DNA from: Oscillospiraceae bacterium UBA4632
GTDB taxonomy: Bacteria > Bacillota > Clostridia > Oscillospirales > Oscillospiraceae
Direction of reading: 5' to 3'
Length of the DNA: 23,794 nt
Assembly: GCA_002405995.1 (NCBI GenBank)
Contig: DHMW01000109.1
Coordinates: 6,689-30,482, forward strand
Shown: positions 13,092-20,965 of the stretch, piece after piece
Position numbering within the stretch: position 1 is the first letter of the stretch
How the letters are laid out: the number at the start of each line of letters is the position of its first letter
Translations under genes and position numbers: made by a program
The notes under the pieces: model-generated
The model's database searches: none
What the model was told of the DNA's origin: nothing
The model's input: the letters and a program-made list of their open reading frames with translations, nothing else

Positions 13092-14330
13092 ATGTCTCGT
13101 TCGTTTTTCCGCACCTACGGCTTCCTGGGCGCGATGCTGCTCGCCATCGTGCTCGGCTGCGTCACCGGCGCGCTGTGGCCGGAGGCTGAGTGCCTTGCGC
13201 CGCTGGGCACAATCTTCATCAACCTGATGTTCTGCATCGTGGTGCCGCTCGTGTTCTGCTCGCTTTCCAGCTCCATCGCCTGCATGAAAAGCCCCGCGCG
13301 CGCAGGCAGGATCATGGGAACGACGCTCGCGGTCTTTGTCATCACCGGGCTGATCGCAGCGCTCATCATGCTCTTATGCGTGCGGCTTTTCCCGCCGGTG
13401 CTCACGCCGTGGGAACGCGCGGCGGCGGGCACGGTCGATGAGCAGCTGGGGCTTGCGCAGCTGGTCGTAAACTTTTTCACGGTGGAGGATTTCGCAGCAC
13501 TGCTCTCCCGGCGGGCAATGCTGCCGCTGATCATTTTCTCCATCCTCACGGGCTTCGGCGTAAATCTGAGCGGCGGTCCCGGCTGCCTGACGGCAAGGGT
13601 GCTGCGGGATATGACAGGCTGCCTGCTCAAGGTCGTCACGCTGGTCTCCTACTACGCACCCATTGCGTTTTTCGGCTTTTTCGCCTCGCTCGTCGCAGCC
13701 TACGGCGCACAGATCACCGCCGCCTACGGCCGCGCGATGATCGTCTATTACCCGCTGTGCCTTGTCTACGCGCTGGTCGCCTTCCCGCTCTATGCGCGCT
13801 TCGGCGCCGGCAGGGCGGGCGTCTCCGTCATGCGGCGGCACATCCTGCGCCCTGCGGTCACGGCGCTCGGCACCTGCTCGTCCGTCGCCACCATCCCGAC
13901 CAATCTGGAGGCGGCAGAGGACAGCGGCGTGCCGCGCGAGGTCTCCGACCTTGTGCTGCCGCTGGGCGCCACGATGCACATGGACGGCTCGTGCTTCAGC
14001 TGCGTGCTGAAGATCGCGTTTCTCTTCGGCGTGTTCGGCATTCCGCTCGAGGGCGCGGGGCTGACCGCCAAGCTTCTGCTCACGGCGGTGTTCAGCTCGG
14101 TGGCGATGAGCGGCATCCCCGGCGGCGGATACATCGGCGAGTACATCATCTGCTCGCTTTTCTTCCCTACGCAGATGGCGATCGCCTACCCCATCGCCGT
14201 GACGATCGGCAACCTTGTCGATCCGCCCGCAACAATGATCAACTCCGCGGGCGACTATGTGGTCTCGTTCATCGTCGCCCGCTTTACCGAGGGCAGGGAC
14301 TGGCTGGAGCGCGCGCAGCGCAGGATGTGA
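13092..14330 (+). CDS. Dicarboxylate/amino acid:cation symporter (DAACS family)
   Basis: A 412-residue membrane transporter of the GltP/GltT/SstT family, which takes up acidic or small neutral amino acids or C4-dicarboxylates with Na+ or H+. Diagnostic motifs are in order: the serine-rich tip TCSSVATIP (261-269), GATMHMDGS (292-300; usually NMDG, here HMDG), the second re-entrant loop GIPGGG (341-346), and DPPATMINSAGD (377-388) at the position of the D-x3-T-x2-N substrate/sodium site. The Asp-Arg pair that reads glutamate side chains in several members is not obvious here (DPPA), so the substrate is open. Start ATG 13092 has GAGGGAGG about 7 bases upstream. It is a single-gene unit between the ABC terminator and the yhaM promoter. 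Confidence 0.88.
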   Translation: MSRSFFRTYGFLGAMLLAIVLGCVTGALWPEAECLAPLGTIFINLMFCIVVPLVFCSLSSSIACMKSPARAGRIMGTTLAVFVITGLIAALIMLLCVRLFPPVLTPWERAAAGTVDEQLGLAQLVVNFFTVEDFAALLSRRAMLPLIIFSILTGFGVNLSGGPGCLTARVLRDMTGCLLKVVTLVSYYAPIAFFGFFASLVAAYGAQITAAYGRAMIVYYPLCLVYALVAFPLYARFGAGRAGVSVMRRHILRPAVTALGTCSSVATIPTNLEAAEDSGVPREVSDLVLPLGATMHMDGSCFSCVLKIAFLFGVFGIPLEGAGLTAKLLLTAVFSSVAMSGIPGGGYIGEYIICSLFFPTQMAIAYPIAVTIGNLVDPPATMINSAGDYVVSFIVARFTEGRDWLERAQRRM

Positions 14331-14358
14331 AAAACCGCGTGCGTTTTTCCGCCGGATG

Positions 14359-14367
14359 TGCTATAAT
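14359..14367 (+). promoter_or_regulatory. Extended -10 promoter of yhaM
   Basis: TGC-TATAAT (14359-14367), an extended -10 element, stands 57 bases before the ATG. No good -35 is visible, which is usual for extended -10 promoters. Confidence 0.6.
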
Positions 14368-14387
14368 GCCGCCGGTACCAAAGAACC

Positions 14388-14407
14388 GCCCGCCGCATCC
14401 GGCGGGC
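14388..14407 (+). promoter_or_regulatory. Leader hairpin directly upstream of the yhaM ribosome site
   Basis: GCCCGCCG (14388-14395) pairs perfectly over 8 bp with CGGCGGGC (14400-14407) around CATC. It lies between the promoter and the Shine-Dalgarno AGAGGG. With no T-run it is not a standard terminator; it may protect the 5' end or affect translation. Confidence 0.5.
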
Positions 14408-14423
14408 AGAAAAGAGGGATACG

Positions 14424-15374
14424 ATGGAATATGACCTTCCCGTCGCGCAGATGGAGCGCGGCATGGACGTGGAGGGCTTTTATCTGCTCTCCTCCGCCTC
14501 CGCGCGCACGATGGCAAACGGCAAGCCGTTTCTCAGCGCGGTGCTCGCCGACGCCGGGGGCACGATCGACGCCGTGTTCTGGGGCTACGGCGGTCCCGTC
14601 GGCGAGGGCGACGCAGGCAGGATCGTCAAGATACGCGGCAGCGTGTCGGATTACCGCGGCGCGCCGCAGGTGACGCTTTCGCAGCTGCGCCTTGCGCGGG
14701 AGGACGATCCCGTGAACACGGCGCGGCTCGTGCCCACCGCGCCGATCGATCGCGACGGCGCTTACGCCGAGCTCACGCGCATCACCGCGTCCATCGAGGA
14801 CGCGGATTACCGCGCCGTATGCGAGGAGATGCTGCGCCGCCACGAAGCGGCGCTGCGCACCATCCCCGCTGCCAAGAGCGTGCATCACAGCTTTCTCAGC
14901 GGGCTTCTGATGCACACGCTCAATATGCTGCGCCTTGCCGATTTTCTCGCCGCGCAGTACGCCGGCACCGTGGACCGCAGCCTGCTGCTCGCAGGCACGC
15001 TGCTGCACGACCTCGGCAAGGAGCGGGAGTTTCGCTTTTCCCCTCTCGGGCTTGTGACGGACTACTCCGTCTGCGGGCAGCTGCTCGGGCACCTTGTCAT
15101 GGGCGCGCAGGAGGCGGCGGAGGCCGCCGCGCAGCTCGGCATTCCGGCGGAAAAGTCCATGCTCTTGCAGCATCTGCTGCTCTCGCATCACGGTGCGCCG
15201 GAATTCGGTGCGGCGGTGCTGCCGCAGTGCGCCGAGGCGGAGCTGCTGTCGCTCATCGACCAGATCGACAGCCGCATGGAGATCTACCGCGAGGCGCTCG
15301 AGCCGCTGAAGCCGGGCGAGTTCAGCCAGCGCATCTTTGCGCTGGACAACAAGCGCATTTACCGGCACGGGTGA
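14424..15374 (+). CDS. yhaM: YhaM-family 3'-5' exoribonuclease (OB-fold plus HD domain)
   Basis: A 316-residue cytoplasmic protein close in length to B. subtilis YhaM (~314), a 3'-5' exonuclease acting on RNA and single-stranded DNA. The N-terminal ~95 residues form an OB-type nucleic-acid fold. The HD metal-dependent domain follows, with HH (154-155), HTLNM starting at H164, LLHDLGK (193-199) carrying the HD pair at 195-196, H223, SHHG (254-257) and D279 (LIDQIDS). All expected metal ligands appear present. Start ATG 14424 has AGAGGG 5-6 bases upstream. It is monocistronic, with an extended -10 promoter and a GC hairpin in the leader, and ends before a terminator shared with yqeB. Confidence 0.9.
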   Translation: MEYDLPVAQMERGMDVEGFYLLSSASARTMANGKPFLSAVLADAGGTIDAVFWGYGGPVGEGDAGRIVKIRGSVSDYRGAPQVTLSQLRLAREDDPVNTARLVPTAPIDRDGAYAELTRITASIEDADYRAVCEEMLRRHEAALRTIPAAKSVHHSFLSGLLMHTLNMLRLADFLAAQYAGTVDRSLLLAGTLLHDLGKEREFRFSPLGLVTDYSVCGQLLGHLVMGAQEAAEAAAQLGIPAEKSMLLQHLLLSHHGAPEFGAAVLPQCAEAELLSLIDQIDSRMEIYREALEPLKPGEFSQRIFALDNKRIYRHG

Positions 15375-15411
15375 ACAGCGGAAATCATGCAGGGCGCGCT
15401 CCGGCAATTGC

Positions 15412-15453
15412 AAAAGAGGGATGCTTCCTTTCAAAGAGAGCATCCCCCTTTAT
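15412..15453. terminator. Bidirectional terminator between yhaM and yqeB
   Basis: GGGATGCT (15418-15425) pairs with AGCATCCC (15439-15446). The stem is extended outward by AAAGA/CCTTT with one mismatch, and there are T-rich flanks on both strands. It sits between convergent stops at 15374 and 15485. Confidence 0.8.
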
Positions 15454-15484
15454 TTCTGCACTTTCCCGGCCGGCAGAGCCGTCC

Positions 15485-16285
15485 TCAGCGCCGCTTCCGC
15501 CCTCGGGCGTTCAGATAGAGCACCGCCTCGACCACGCCGCCTCCGACGGCAAGCGCCTTGTCGGAGACGCTGGAGCAGTACTCCTTTCTTCCGCGCGGGT
15601 CCACATCGCCGGACTTCATGCCCGCGCTGACGCGCACGCCGTCGTCCAGCACGCCGCGCAGCACGCCGCTGATGGTGCACCGCATGGGCGTCCCGTCAAC
15701 AAAGCCGACGATCTCGCCCTTCTCGACAAGATCGCCGATGCGGTGTGCCGCGGTAAAGGTGCCGCCGCAGGGCGCGCGCAGCACACGCTCGCCCGAAAAG
15801 CCGCCGATGAGGCCCGGAATGTTGGTGTTCGGGAGCGCACTGCCGGAGTAGATGACGCGCCCGAGCGTATGCCCGCGCATCGTCTCCACCACCGCGTGGC
15901 AATCCTCTCCCGCCGTGAAGCCGGGGCCCACTCCCACAACGATCGGCGCGTCCGTGATCGCCGTGCCGAGGTTTCGCTTTGCCAATATGGCATCCACAAG
16001 CGCATCAGGCGCAAGCTCATTGCGGCAGGCGCACGCCGGATCGGCCAGAACGGGAAGCACTCCCTCCCGCAGGAGCTTTTCCGCCTGCACCGCGTCCTCC
16101 GCGCGCACGGCGCGCACATCCTCCACGAGCGTTTCCCCATGGACGATGGCATCGGAAAAGGCGACGGTGCGGCGGATCGCCGTCGGGCGCGGCAGGTCGG
16201 TCATCACCACGTCGATGCCGCAGCGCCACAATCTCAGCGCGGCGCCGCTGGCGATATCGCCGGCGCCGCGGATCAGCGTAAGCAT
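15485..16285 (-). CDS. yqeB: YqeB: selenium-dependent molybdenum hydroxylase maturation protein (EF2563 family)
   Basis: A 266-residue cytoplasmic protein. The family is a genomic marker of selenium-dependent molybdenum hydroxylases (purine/xanthine-type enzymes carrying a labile selenium); its chemical step is not firmly established. Motifs: N-terminal IRGAGDIASG (5-14), a dinucleotide-binding-like loop; GVGPGFTAG (118-126); and GMKSGDVDPR (222-231), typical of the C-terminal part. It is the last gene of xdhC-yqeC-yqeB. Its ATG overlaps the end of yqeC by 13 bases, with AGGAGGG inside yqeC as ribosome site, which suggests coupled translation. The hydroxylase itself and selD are not in the window. 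Confidence 0.88.
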   Translation of the reverse strand: MLTLIRGAGDIASGAALRLWRCGIDVVMTDLPRPTAIRRTVAFSDAIVHGETLVEDVRAVRAEDAVQAEKLLREGVLPVLADPACACRNELAPDALVDAILAKRNLGTAITDAPIVVGVGPGFTAGEDCHAVVETMRGHTLGRVIYSGSALPNTNIPGLIGGFSGERVLRAPCGGTFTAAHRIGDLVEKGEIVGFVDGTPMRCTISGVLRGVLDDGVRVSAGMKSGDVDPRGRKEYCSSVSDKALAVGGGVVEAVLYLNARGRKRR

Positions 16286-16944
16286 AGATAGACCCTCCTG
16301 TGAAGGCTGCCCGCAGCCACCGGGCAGGAAACCTGCCGCGCAACGGCCTGCGCCGCCTCCAGCGCGTCGGCAGTCTCCACCTTGTTGATATAAATGCGGT
16401 CGCCATAGCCCTCGGCGTTCACGACGCGCGCGGCAAGCGAGGGCGTGACGGGCGCGTCCTCGCTCACACCGGCAAGGCGCGCATAGAGCGCGCTGCGGTG
16501 GCAGGCCTCGCGGATGGGCCGTCCCATGCCGTCCGCCCCCATGACCAGGACCACGCGCTGCGCGCAGGCAGGAACGGCCGGCTCGTGCGGCGCGTGCGCC
16601 TTGAGCGGCAGCTGCGCCGCGCCGTCCGCTTCTGCGATGACATAGTCGGCGAGCTGCGCCAGCGCCTCCATCGCGAGCGGCGGCGCGCAGAGCTTCCCGT
16701 TTTCCTCCCGCCCCGCCACACAGAGCACGCGCTCGCGCGCGAGCGCAGCGCGCACAGCCGCCTCATCCGCGTCCGTCAGCGTCTCATACTGTGCGGGGCG
16801 GCGGATATGGGTCGTGGTGGTGATGATCACGCGCCCTGTTTTTTGCAGCTCCGCGGCAAGCGTTTCCATCAGCGCCGTCTTGCCGCCGCCGCCAATGAGC
16901 GCGGTCACGCCGCGCCCGATCTTCAAAAGCGGTGCGATCTGCAT
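16273..16944 (-). CDS. yqeC: YqeC: putative selenium-dependent hydroxylase accessory protein
   Basis: A 223-residue P-loop protein with IGGGGKT (17-23) near the N-terminus, TTTTH (42-46), EADGA (105-109) and INKVE (176-180), in the order seen in YqeC. The family travels with YqeB, SelD and molybdenum hydroxylases and is thought to use ATP or GTP in cofactor maturation; the reaction is unproven. It is the middle gene of the operon, 11 bases after xdhC, with GAGGAC overlapping the xdhC stop as a rather weak ribosome site, and overlaps yqeB by 13 bases. Confidence 0.85.
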   Translation of the reverse strand: MQIAPLLKIGRGVTALIGGGGKTALMETLAAELQKTGRVIITTTTHIRRPAQYETLTDADEAAVRAALARERVLCVAGREENGKLCAPPLAMEALAQLADYVIAEADGAAQLPLKAHAPHEPAVPACAQRVVLVMGADGMGRPIREACHRSALYARLAGVSEDAPVTPSLAARVVNAEGYGDRIYINKVETADALEAAQAVARQVSCPVAAGSLHRRVYLCLR

Positions 16945-16955
16945 AGCGGCGGTCC

Positions 16956-17939
16956 TCAGCGGCGCTTCGCCCGGTGCTCGATCATCTCAGCGGCAACGCT
17001 GATGGCGATCTCCTCCGGCGTTTCGGCAAGGATGGGCAGACCGATAGGCGCATGGACGCGCGCAAGGTCCGCGTCGGTGAAGCCGTCGGCCAGCAGGCGC
17101 TCCCTCGTCTTTGCGATCTTGCCGCGGCTGCCGATGCAGCCGATATAGCCCGCCTTGCTGCGCAGCACCTGCGCAAGGACCTCATAGTCGGCCTGATGCC
17201 CCGGCGTCATCACGACGGCATAGTCGTCCGCCGTGAGCGTCACCCCGGAAATATCGGAAAAGCTGCCGAAGACGACCTCGTCGGCGGCGGGGTAGTTTTC
17301 CGGCTTTGCCAGCGCCTCGCGGTCATCATACACGGTCACGCGGAAATCGACATTCGCCAGCACCGGCACGAGCGCGCGCCCGACATGTCCGCCGCCGAAG
17401 ATGCAGGCCCTGCCCGCGCGCGCGAGCGGCTCTGTATAAACGCCGCCGTGCCAGATGGCGCGGGATGTGAAATATTCCTTTTTTTCCTGCGGGATCCCGC
17501 CGCGCGTGAGCACGCGGAATTCCTTCACGCGCTCGCCGTCGAGCGCGAGCAGCAGCCACAGATCCACGTTGCGCGAAAGCTGCGCGCGCCAGGTGCGCAG
17601 CACGGCGATATCCTCCGTCTGCTCCGGCGTGAAAAGCTGGAAGTAGACCGTCACCTGCCCGCCGCAGATCATGCCGATGTCGTTTACGTCGTTTGGGTGC
17701 AGCTCGTAGCTTTTCAGCCCGCTGCCGCCCGTCCGGATCGCCTCGCGCGCGCGCTCGGCGCTGCGCAGCTCCACCGCGCCGCCGCCGACCGTTCCAAGCG
17801 TGGAGCCGTCGGCAAAAACTGCCATCTTTGCGCCCGCGCCGCGCGGCGCGGAGCCGGAGGATGCGAAAATACTGCACAGCACCACGCGTTCGCCGCGGTC
17901 GAGCGCGGCAAGCATGGCGTCGAGAATTTTTTTCATCAT
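16956..17939 (-). CDS. xdhC: XdhC/CoxI-family molybdenum hydroxylase maturation factor
   Basis: A 327-residue cytoplasmic protein. XdhC proteins bind molybdenum cofactor, support its sulfuration and deliver it to xanthine dehydrogenase-like enzymes. The N-terminal XdhC/CoxI domain includes SSGSAPRGAGAKMAV (27-41) and GTVGGGAVE (49-57). The C-terminal Rossmann domain has FGGGHVGRAL (181-190), GCIGSR (267-272), HAPIGL (296-301) and ETPEEIA (306-312), all standard. It is the first gene of the unit, with its own promoter. ATG 17939 (AAAGGA six bases upstream) and the adjacent ATG 17936 are both possible. In this company the client is probably a selenium-dependent purine or xanthine hydroxylase encoded elsewhere (inference). 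Confidence 0.9.
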   Translation of the reverse strand: MMKKILDAMLAALDRGERVVLCSIFASSGSAPRGAGAKMAVFADGSTLGTVGGGAVELRSAERAREAIRTGGSGLKSYELHPNDVNDIGMICGGQVTVYFQLFTPEQTEDIAVLRTWRAQLSRNVDLWLLLALDGERVKEFRVLTRGGIPQEKKEYFTSRAIWHGGVYTEPLARAGRACIFGGGHVGRALVPVLANVDFRVTVYDDREALAKPENYPAADEVVFGSFSDISGVTLTADDYAVVMTPGHQADYEVLAQVLRSKAGYIGCIGSRGKIAKTRERLLADGFTDADLARVHAPIGLPILAETPEEIAISVAAEMIEHRAKRR

Positions 17940-17973
17940 TGGTTATCCTTTCCAAACTATCACGGTTTTTGCC

Positions 17974-18002
17974 ATTATACCAGCCTGCCGCAGCAAAAGC
18001 AA
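17974..18002 (-). promoter_or_regulatory. Promoter of xdhC-yqeC-yqeB
   Basis: On the minus strand, TTGCTT (18002-17997), a 17-base spacer and a perfect TATAAT (17979-17974). It begins only about ten bases after the T-run of the upstream terminator; the leader is ~28 bases. Confidence 0.75.
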
Positions 18003-18012
18003 GCCGCAGCGC

Positions 18013-18048
18013 AAAAAAAGGGAAGGGCGTCCGCGCGGGCGCCCCTCC
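18013..18048 (-). terminator. Intrinsic terminator of the second Na+/Pi cotransporter gene
   Basis: On the minus strand, GGAGGGGCG (18048-18040) pairs with CGCCCTTCC (18029-18021) over 9 bp with one G.U. One more C follows, then seven T's (18019-18013). Confidence 0.9.
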
Positions 18049-18056
18049 TCTGTGCC

Positions 18057-19862
18057 TTACTTTTCCCGTTCAATGCGCCTGAGCTCGGCGAAGTACTTGT
18101 CGTGCGTCTCCTGATAGGCGCGGTTGAAGCCCGGGTCCTTGCCCTGATGCAGCGCCTGGATATAGTCGTGGTGGTTGTTCATGATGTGCTCGTCGAACAT
18201 CGAGAGCGTGAACACGCCCACATTCGAGCACTGGTCGGCGATGCGCTCCACGTTGACGAGGATATCGAGGAACGTAAGCCCCGCGTACACCGTGCACTGC
18301 CCATCGCGCACGCGGCGGATGTGGTTGGCGCGCAGCGTGGCGACGAGGTCGTCCACGACCTCCTCCACCGGCTCGATCCTGCGCGCAGCATCGCGGTCGG
18401 TCGCGGCAAAGGCGCTGTAGGTGTAGCCCAGGATCTCGCTGAGCGCCTGCCGGAGCACGCCAAGCTCCTGATGCGCCACGGGGGAAAGGCTGGCGCTGCG
18501 CTCGATGAATTCCTGCGCGTTTTCCGTCAGGTTCACCGCGTGGTCGCCGATGCGCTCAAACTCGCCGAAGCACTGGATGTAGTAGTTGAGCAGATCGCTG
18601 CCGTGCCCCGACGGCATGTGGGGGGACAGGCGGATAAGGTAATTGTCCACATGGTCGGCAAGCTTGTCGATGTGGTCCTCGTTTTCATTGATGACGTCGA
18701 TGGCGTGCCGGTCGTATTCGTTCAGCACATCCATTGCGCTCATCACGCCCGTGCGCGCAAGGCGCGCCATGGTGGTGATCGCCTCCGCCGCGCCGGAGAG
18801 CGCGATGGCGGGCGAGGTGAAGAACTTTTCATCCAGCAGCGAAAGCTCGTGATCCACATTCTCGCCGAGGCGTACATCGTCCTTGACAAGCCTGCGCGAG
18901 AGTCTTTCAAACTGCCCGCACACCGGCAGCAGCACGACGGCGGAGACAAGGCGGAAGATGGTGTGGACATTGGCGATGCCGCCGGAGGTCAGCACGCGGT
19001 CCCACAGCGGGTCGAGCACGCCGAACCCGTGCAGGACGAGCAGCGCCAGGATAATGAGCACCGAGCCTGCGATGTTGAAGAGGATATGGATCACGCCTGT
19101 GCGCTTGGCGTCGGCCTTGGAGCCGATGGAGCATACGATGGCGGTGGTGACGCAGTCGCCGATGTTGACGCCGATGATGATGGCATAGACCGAGGAAAAG
19201 GTCAGCGCGCCGGTCGTGGAAATGGCCTGCAGGATACCGATGGTCGCCGACGAGCTTTGCAGCAGGAAGGCGACGCCTGTGCCGAGCAGAAAGCCGAGCA
19301 CCGGCTGGTCGGAAAGCTGGTAGAACATATTGGCAAAGGCCGCCGACTCCGACAGCGGGCTGACTGCCGCCGTCATGCTCAGAAGGCCCGTGAAGAGGAT
19401 GCCGAAGCCCATGGCGATCGAGCCGACGGTATCGGACCTGCGGCTTTTGACTGCCATGAGAAAGACGATGCCGACGATCGCGGCAAGCGGGGCAAGCGTG
19501 GAGGGCTTAAAGAGGTTCAGCAGCGACGTTTCTGCCGCGTTGACGTCGAGCAGGCGGATGATCTGACCGGTGACCGTCGTACCGACGTTTGCACCGAGGA
19601 TGACGCCGATGGACTGATGCAGCGACATCACGCCCGCACCGACAAGGCCGGAGGTCAGCACGATGGTGGCCGTGGAGCTCTGGATGACCGCCGTCACGCC
19701 AAGCCCCAGCAGGAACCCGACGAGCGGGTTGTTCGTCACTTTTTCCATGGCGCGCTTGAACGCGTCGGACGAGCCCTTTTTCAGTCCGTCGCCCATCAGG
19801 CGCATACCGTAGAGAAACAGCGCCAGCCCGCCGAAGAGCGTAATGATGTTGAAGATCGTCAT
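18057..19862 (-). CDS. Na+/phosphate cotransporter family protein with PhoU-like C-terminus (paralogue 2)
   Basis: A 601-residue membrane protein of the same family as 738-2501. The repeated transport motifs are QSSTATI (61-67) with GANVGTT (90-96), and QSSSATI (202-208) followed by a variant GVNIGD, where paralogue 1 has GQNIGT. The C-terminal ~230 residues are PhoU-like with ERIGDHAVN and ERIADQCSN; the second has Gln where paralogue 1 has His. The two proteins are clearly homologous but well diverged, so this is not a recent duplication. Start ATG 19862 has a weak ribosome site (AGAG close to the ATG, AGAGGT further up). It is monocistronic with its own promoter and a strong terminator. 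Phosphate is the family substrate; not demonstrated here. Confidence 0.9.
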   Translation of the reverse strand: MTIFNIITLFGGLALFLYGMRLMGDGLKKGSSDAFKRAMEKVTNNPLVGFLLGLGVTAVIQSSTATIVLTSGLVGAGVMSLHQSIGVILGANVGTTVTGQIIRLLDVNAAETSLLNLFKPSTLAPLAAIVGIVFLMAVKSRRSDTVGSIAMGFGILFTGLLSMTAAVSPLSESAAFANMFYQLSDQPVLGFLLGTGVAFLLQSSSATIGILQAISTTGALTFSSVYAIIIGVNIGDCVTTAIVCSIGSKADAKRTGVIHILFNIAGSVLIILALLVLHGFGVLDPLWDRVLTSGGIANVHTIFRLVSAVVLLPVCGQFERLSRRLVKDDVRLGENVDHELSLLDEKFFTSPAIALSGAAEAITTMARLARTGVMSAMDVLNEYDRHAIDVINENEDHIDKLADHVDNYLIRLSPHMPSGHGSDLLNYYIQCFGEFERIGDHAVNLTENAQEFIERSASLSPVAHQELGVLRQALSEILGYTYSAFAATDRDAARRIEPVEEVVDDLVATLRANHIRRVRDGQCTVYAGLTFLDILVNVERIADQCSNVGVFTLSMFDEHIMNNHHDYIQALHQGKDPGFNRAYQETHDKYFAELRRIEREK

Positions 19863-19944
19863 AGTCTCTGCAAACCTCTATCCTTCGTTCTCGCCGCGCC
19901 CGCGGCGCGCCTGCGGGCAAAAAGCCCAACTCTCACCAGATAGT

Positions 19945-19972
19945 ATTGTAGCAGATACCTCAAAAATTGCAA
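19945..19972 (-). promoter_or_regulatory. Promoter of the second Na+/Pi cotransporter gene
   Basis: On the minus strand, TTGCAA (19972-19967), a 16-base spacer and TACAAT (19950-19945). The ~75-base leader is GC-rich and contains a small GGGC/GCCC hairpin (19915-19927) of unknown role. Confidence 0.55.
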
Positions 19973-20016
19973 TCCCTTTTGCCGCCTTTCGAAAAAATGC
20001 GCGTATGATTTGGCTC

Positions 20017-20044
20017 TTGCATTTCTCCGTGCCCGTGTTACAAT
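20017..20044 (+). promoter_or_regulatory. Promoter of murI
   Basis: TTGCAT (20017-20022), a 16-base spacer and TACAAT (20039-20044), 30 bases before the ATG. It is divergent from the phosphate transporter promoter. Confidence 0.65.
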
Positions 20045-20074
20045 AGGCGCAGAATAAAAAAGGAGGCTTTCCCT

Positions 20075-20869
20075 ATGCTGAATGCAGGCAACCCCATCGG
20101 CGTGATGGACAGCGGCATCGGCGGGCTGACCGTCGTGCGCGAGCTGCAGCGCATCCTGCCCGGTGAGGATATCATCTATTTCGGCGACAGCGCCAATTGC
20201 CCCTACGGCAACAAGACCAGCGACCAGATTTTCGAGCTGAGCAGCCACATGCTCCAGTTCCTCGGCGAAAACGGCGTGAAGTGCACGGCGGTCGCGTGCA
20301 ACACCATCTCCACGATGGCGGACCGCCTGCGTCCCTGCTTTGACTATCAGATCATCAGCATCGTGGAAGAGGCCGCCAAGTATGTCATCCGCGAAAAGCT
20401 CCCGAGCGTCGGTCTGATCGCGACGGAATTCACCGTTGCCTCCGGCAAGTACGCCGAGCTCATCCATCAGGGCCTGCCCGAATGCCATGTGGTCGGCAAG
20501 GGTTCGCCCCTGCTCGCGGCGCTTGTCGATCGCGGCGACTTCAACCGGCACGACATCAACACCGAGATCCGCACCCAGGTGGACAATATCCTCAGCCGCG
20601 AAAAGGTGGAAAACCTGATCCTCGGCTGCACGCATTACCCCATCGTGGAGGAAAACTTCCGCGAATGCTACCCCGAGATGCACCTCATCAACCCCGCGCT
20701 GGAGCAGGCGAACGCCGTCAAGGCTTATCTCGGCGGGCAAAACGCGCTCAATCCCCAGAAGAAGGGCAAGTTCGTCATCTGCACCAGCGGCGACCCGCAG
20801 GTGTATGTCAACGTCGGCAAGCGCCTCGGCCTGTTTGAAGCAAGCGAGCTCAAGGTCATCCACATCTGA
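20075..20869 (+). CDS. murI: Glutamate racemase
   Basis: A 264-residue cytoplasmic enzyme of usual length. It interconverts L- and D-glutamate without a cofactor, supplying D-Glu for peptidoglycan. Both catalytic cysteines are present: C75 in ACNTIST and C185 in GCTHYP. The substrate pocket motifs DSGIGG (12-17), FGDSANCPYG (36-45) and H187 are also present. ATG 20075 has GGAGG at 20062-20066 with an 8-base gap. It has its own promoter and a strong terminator. The family includes some aspartate and broad-range racemases, but the DSGIGG/PYG pattern favours glutamate. Confidence 0.92.
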   Translation: MLNAGNPIGVMDSGIGGLTVVRELQRILPGEDIIYFGDSANCPYGNKTSDQIFELSSHMLQFLGENGVKCTAVACNTISTMADRLRPCFDYQIISIVEEAAKYVIREKLPSVGLIATEFTVASGKYAELIHQGLPECHVVGKGSPLLAALVDRGDFNRHDINTEIRTQVDNILSREKVENLILGCTHYPIVEENFRECYPEMHLINPALEQANAVKAYLGGQNALNPQKKGKFVICTSGDPQVYVNVGKRLGLFEASELKVIHI

Positions 20870-20884
20870 TTATAAACAAAATGG

Positions 20885-20917
20885 AAAGCGGAAAGCCGCA
20901 GGGCTTTCCGCTTTTTT
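20885..20917 (+). terminator. Intrinsic terminator after murI
   Basis: AAAGCGGAAAGCC (20885-20897) pairs perfectly with GGCTTTCCGCTTT (20902-20914) around a 4-base loop and runs into six T's ending at 20917. Confidence 0.92.
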
Positions 20918-20965
20918 GTGCTGCCGGCCGCCCCCTGCGCATATCCTGTGGCGAGGTGGTCTGTT

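Noticed and set aside
16974..19943. A 989-codon open frame on the plus strand
   Set aside because: It is antisense to xdhC and to the second Na+/Pi transporter across an intergenic terminator and promoter. Its product is rich in His, Arg, Asp and Ala with no recognisable domain, as expected for an opposite-strand shadow in GC-rich DNA.
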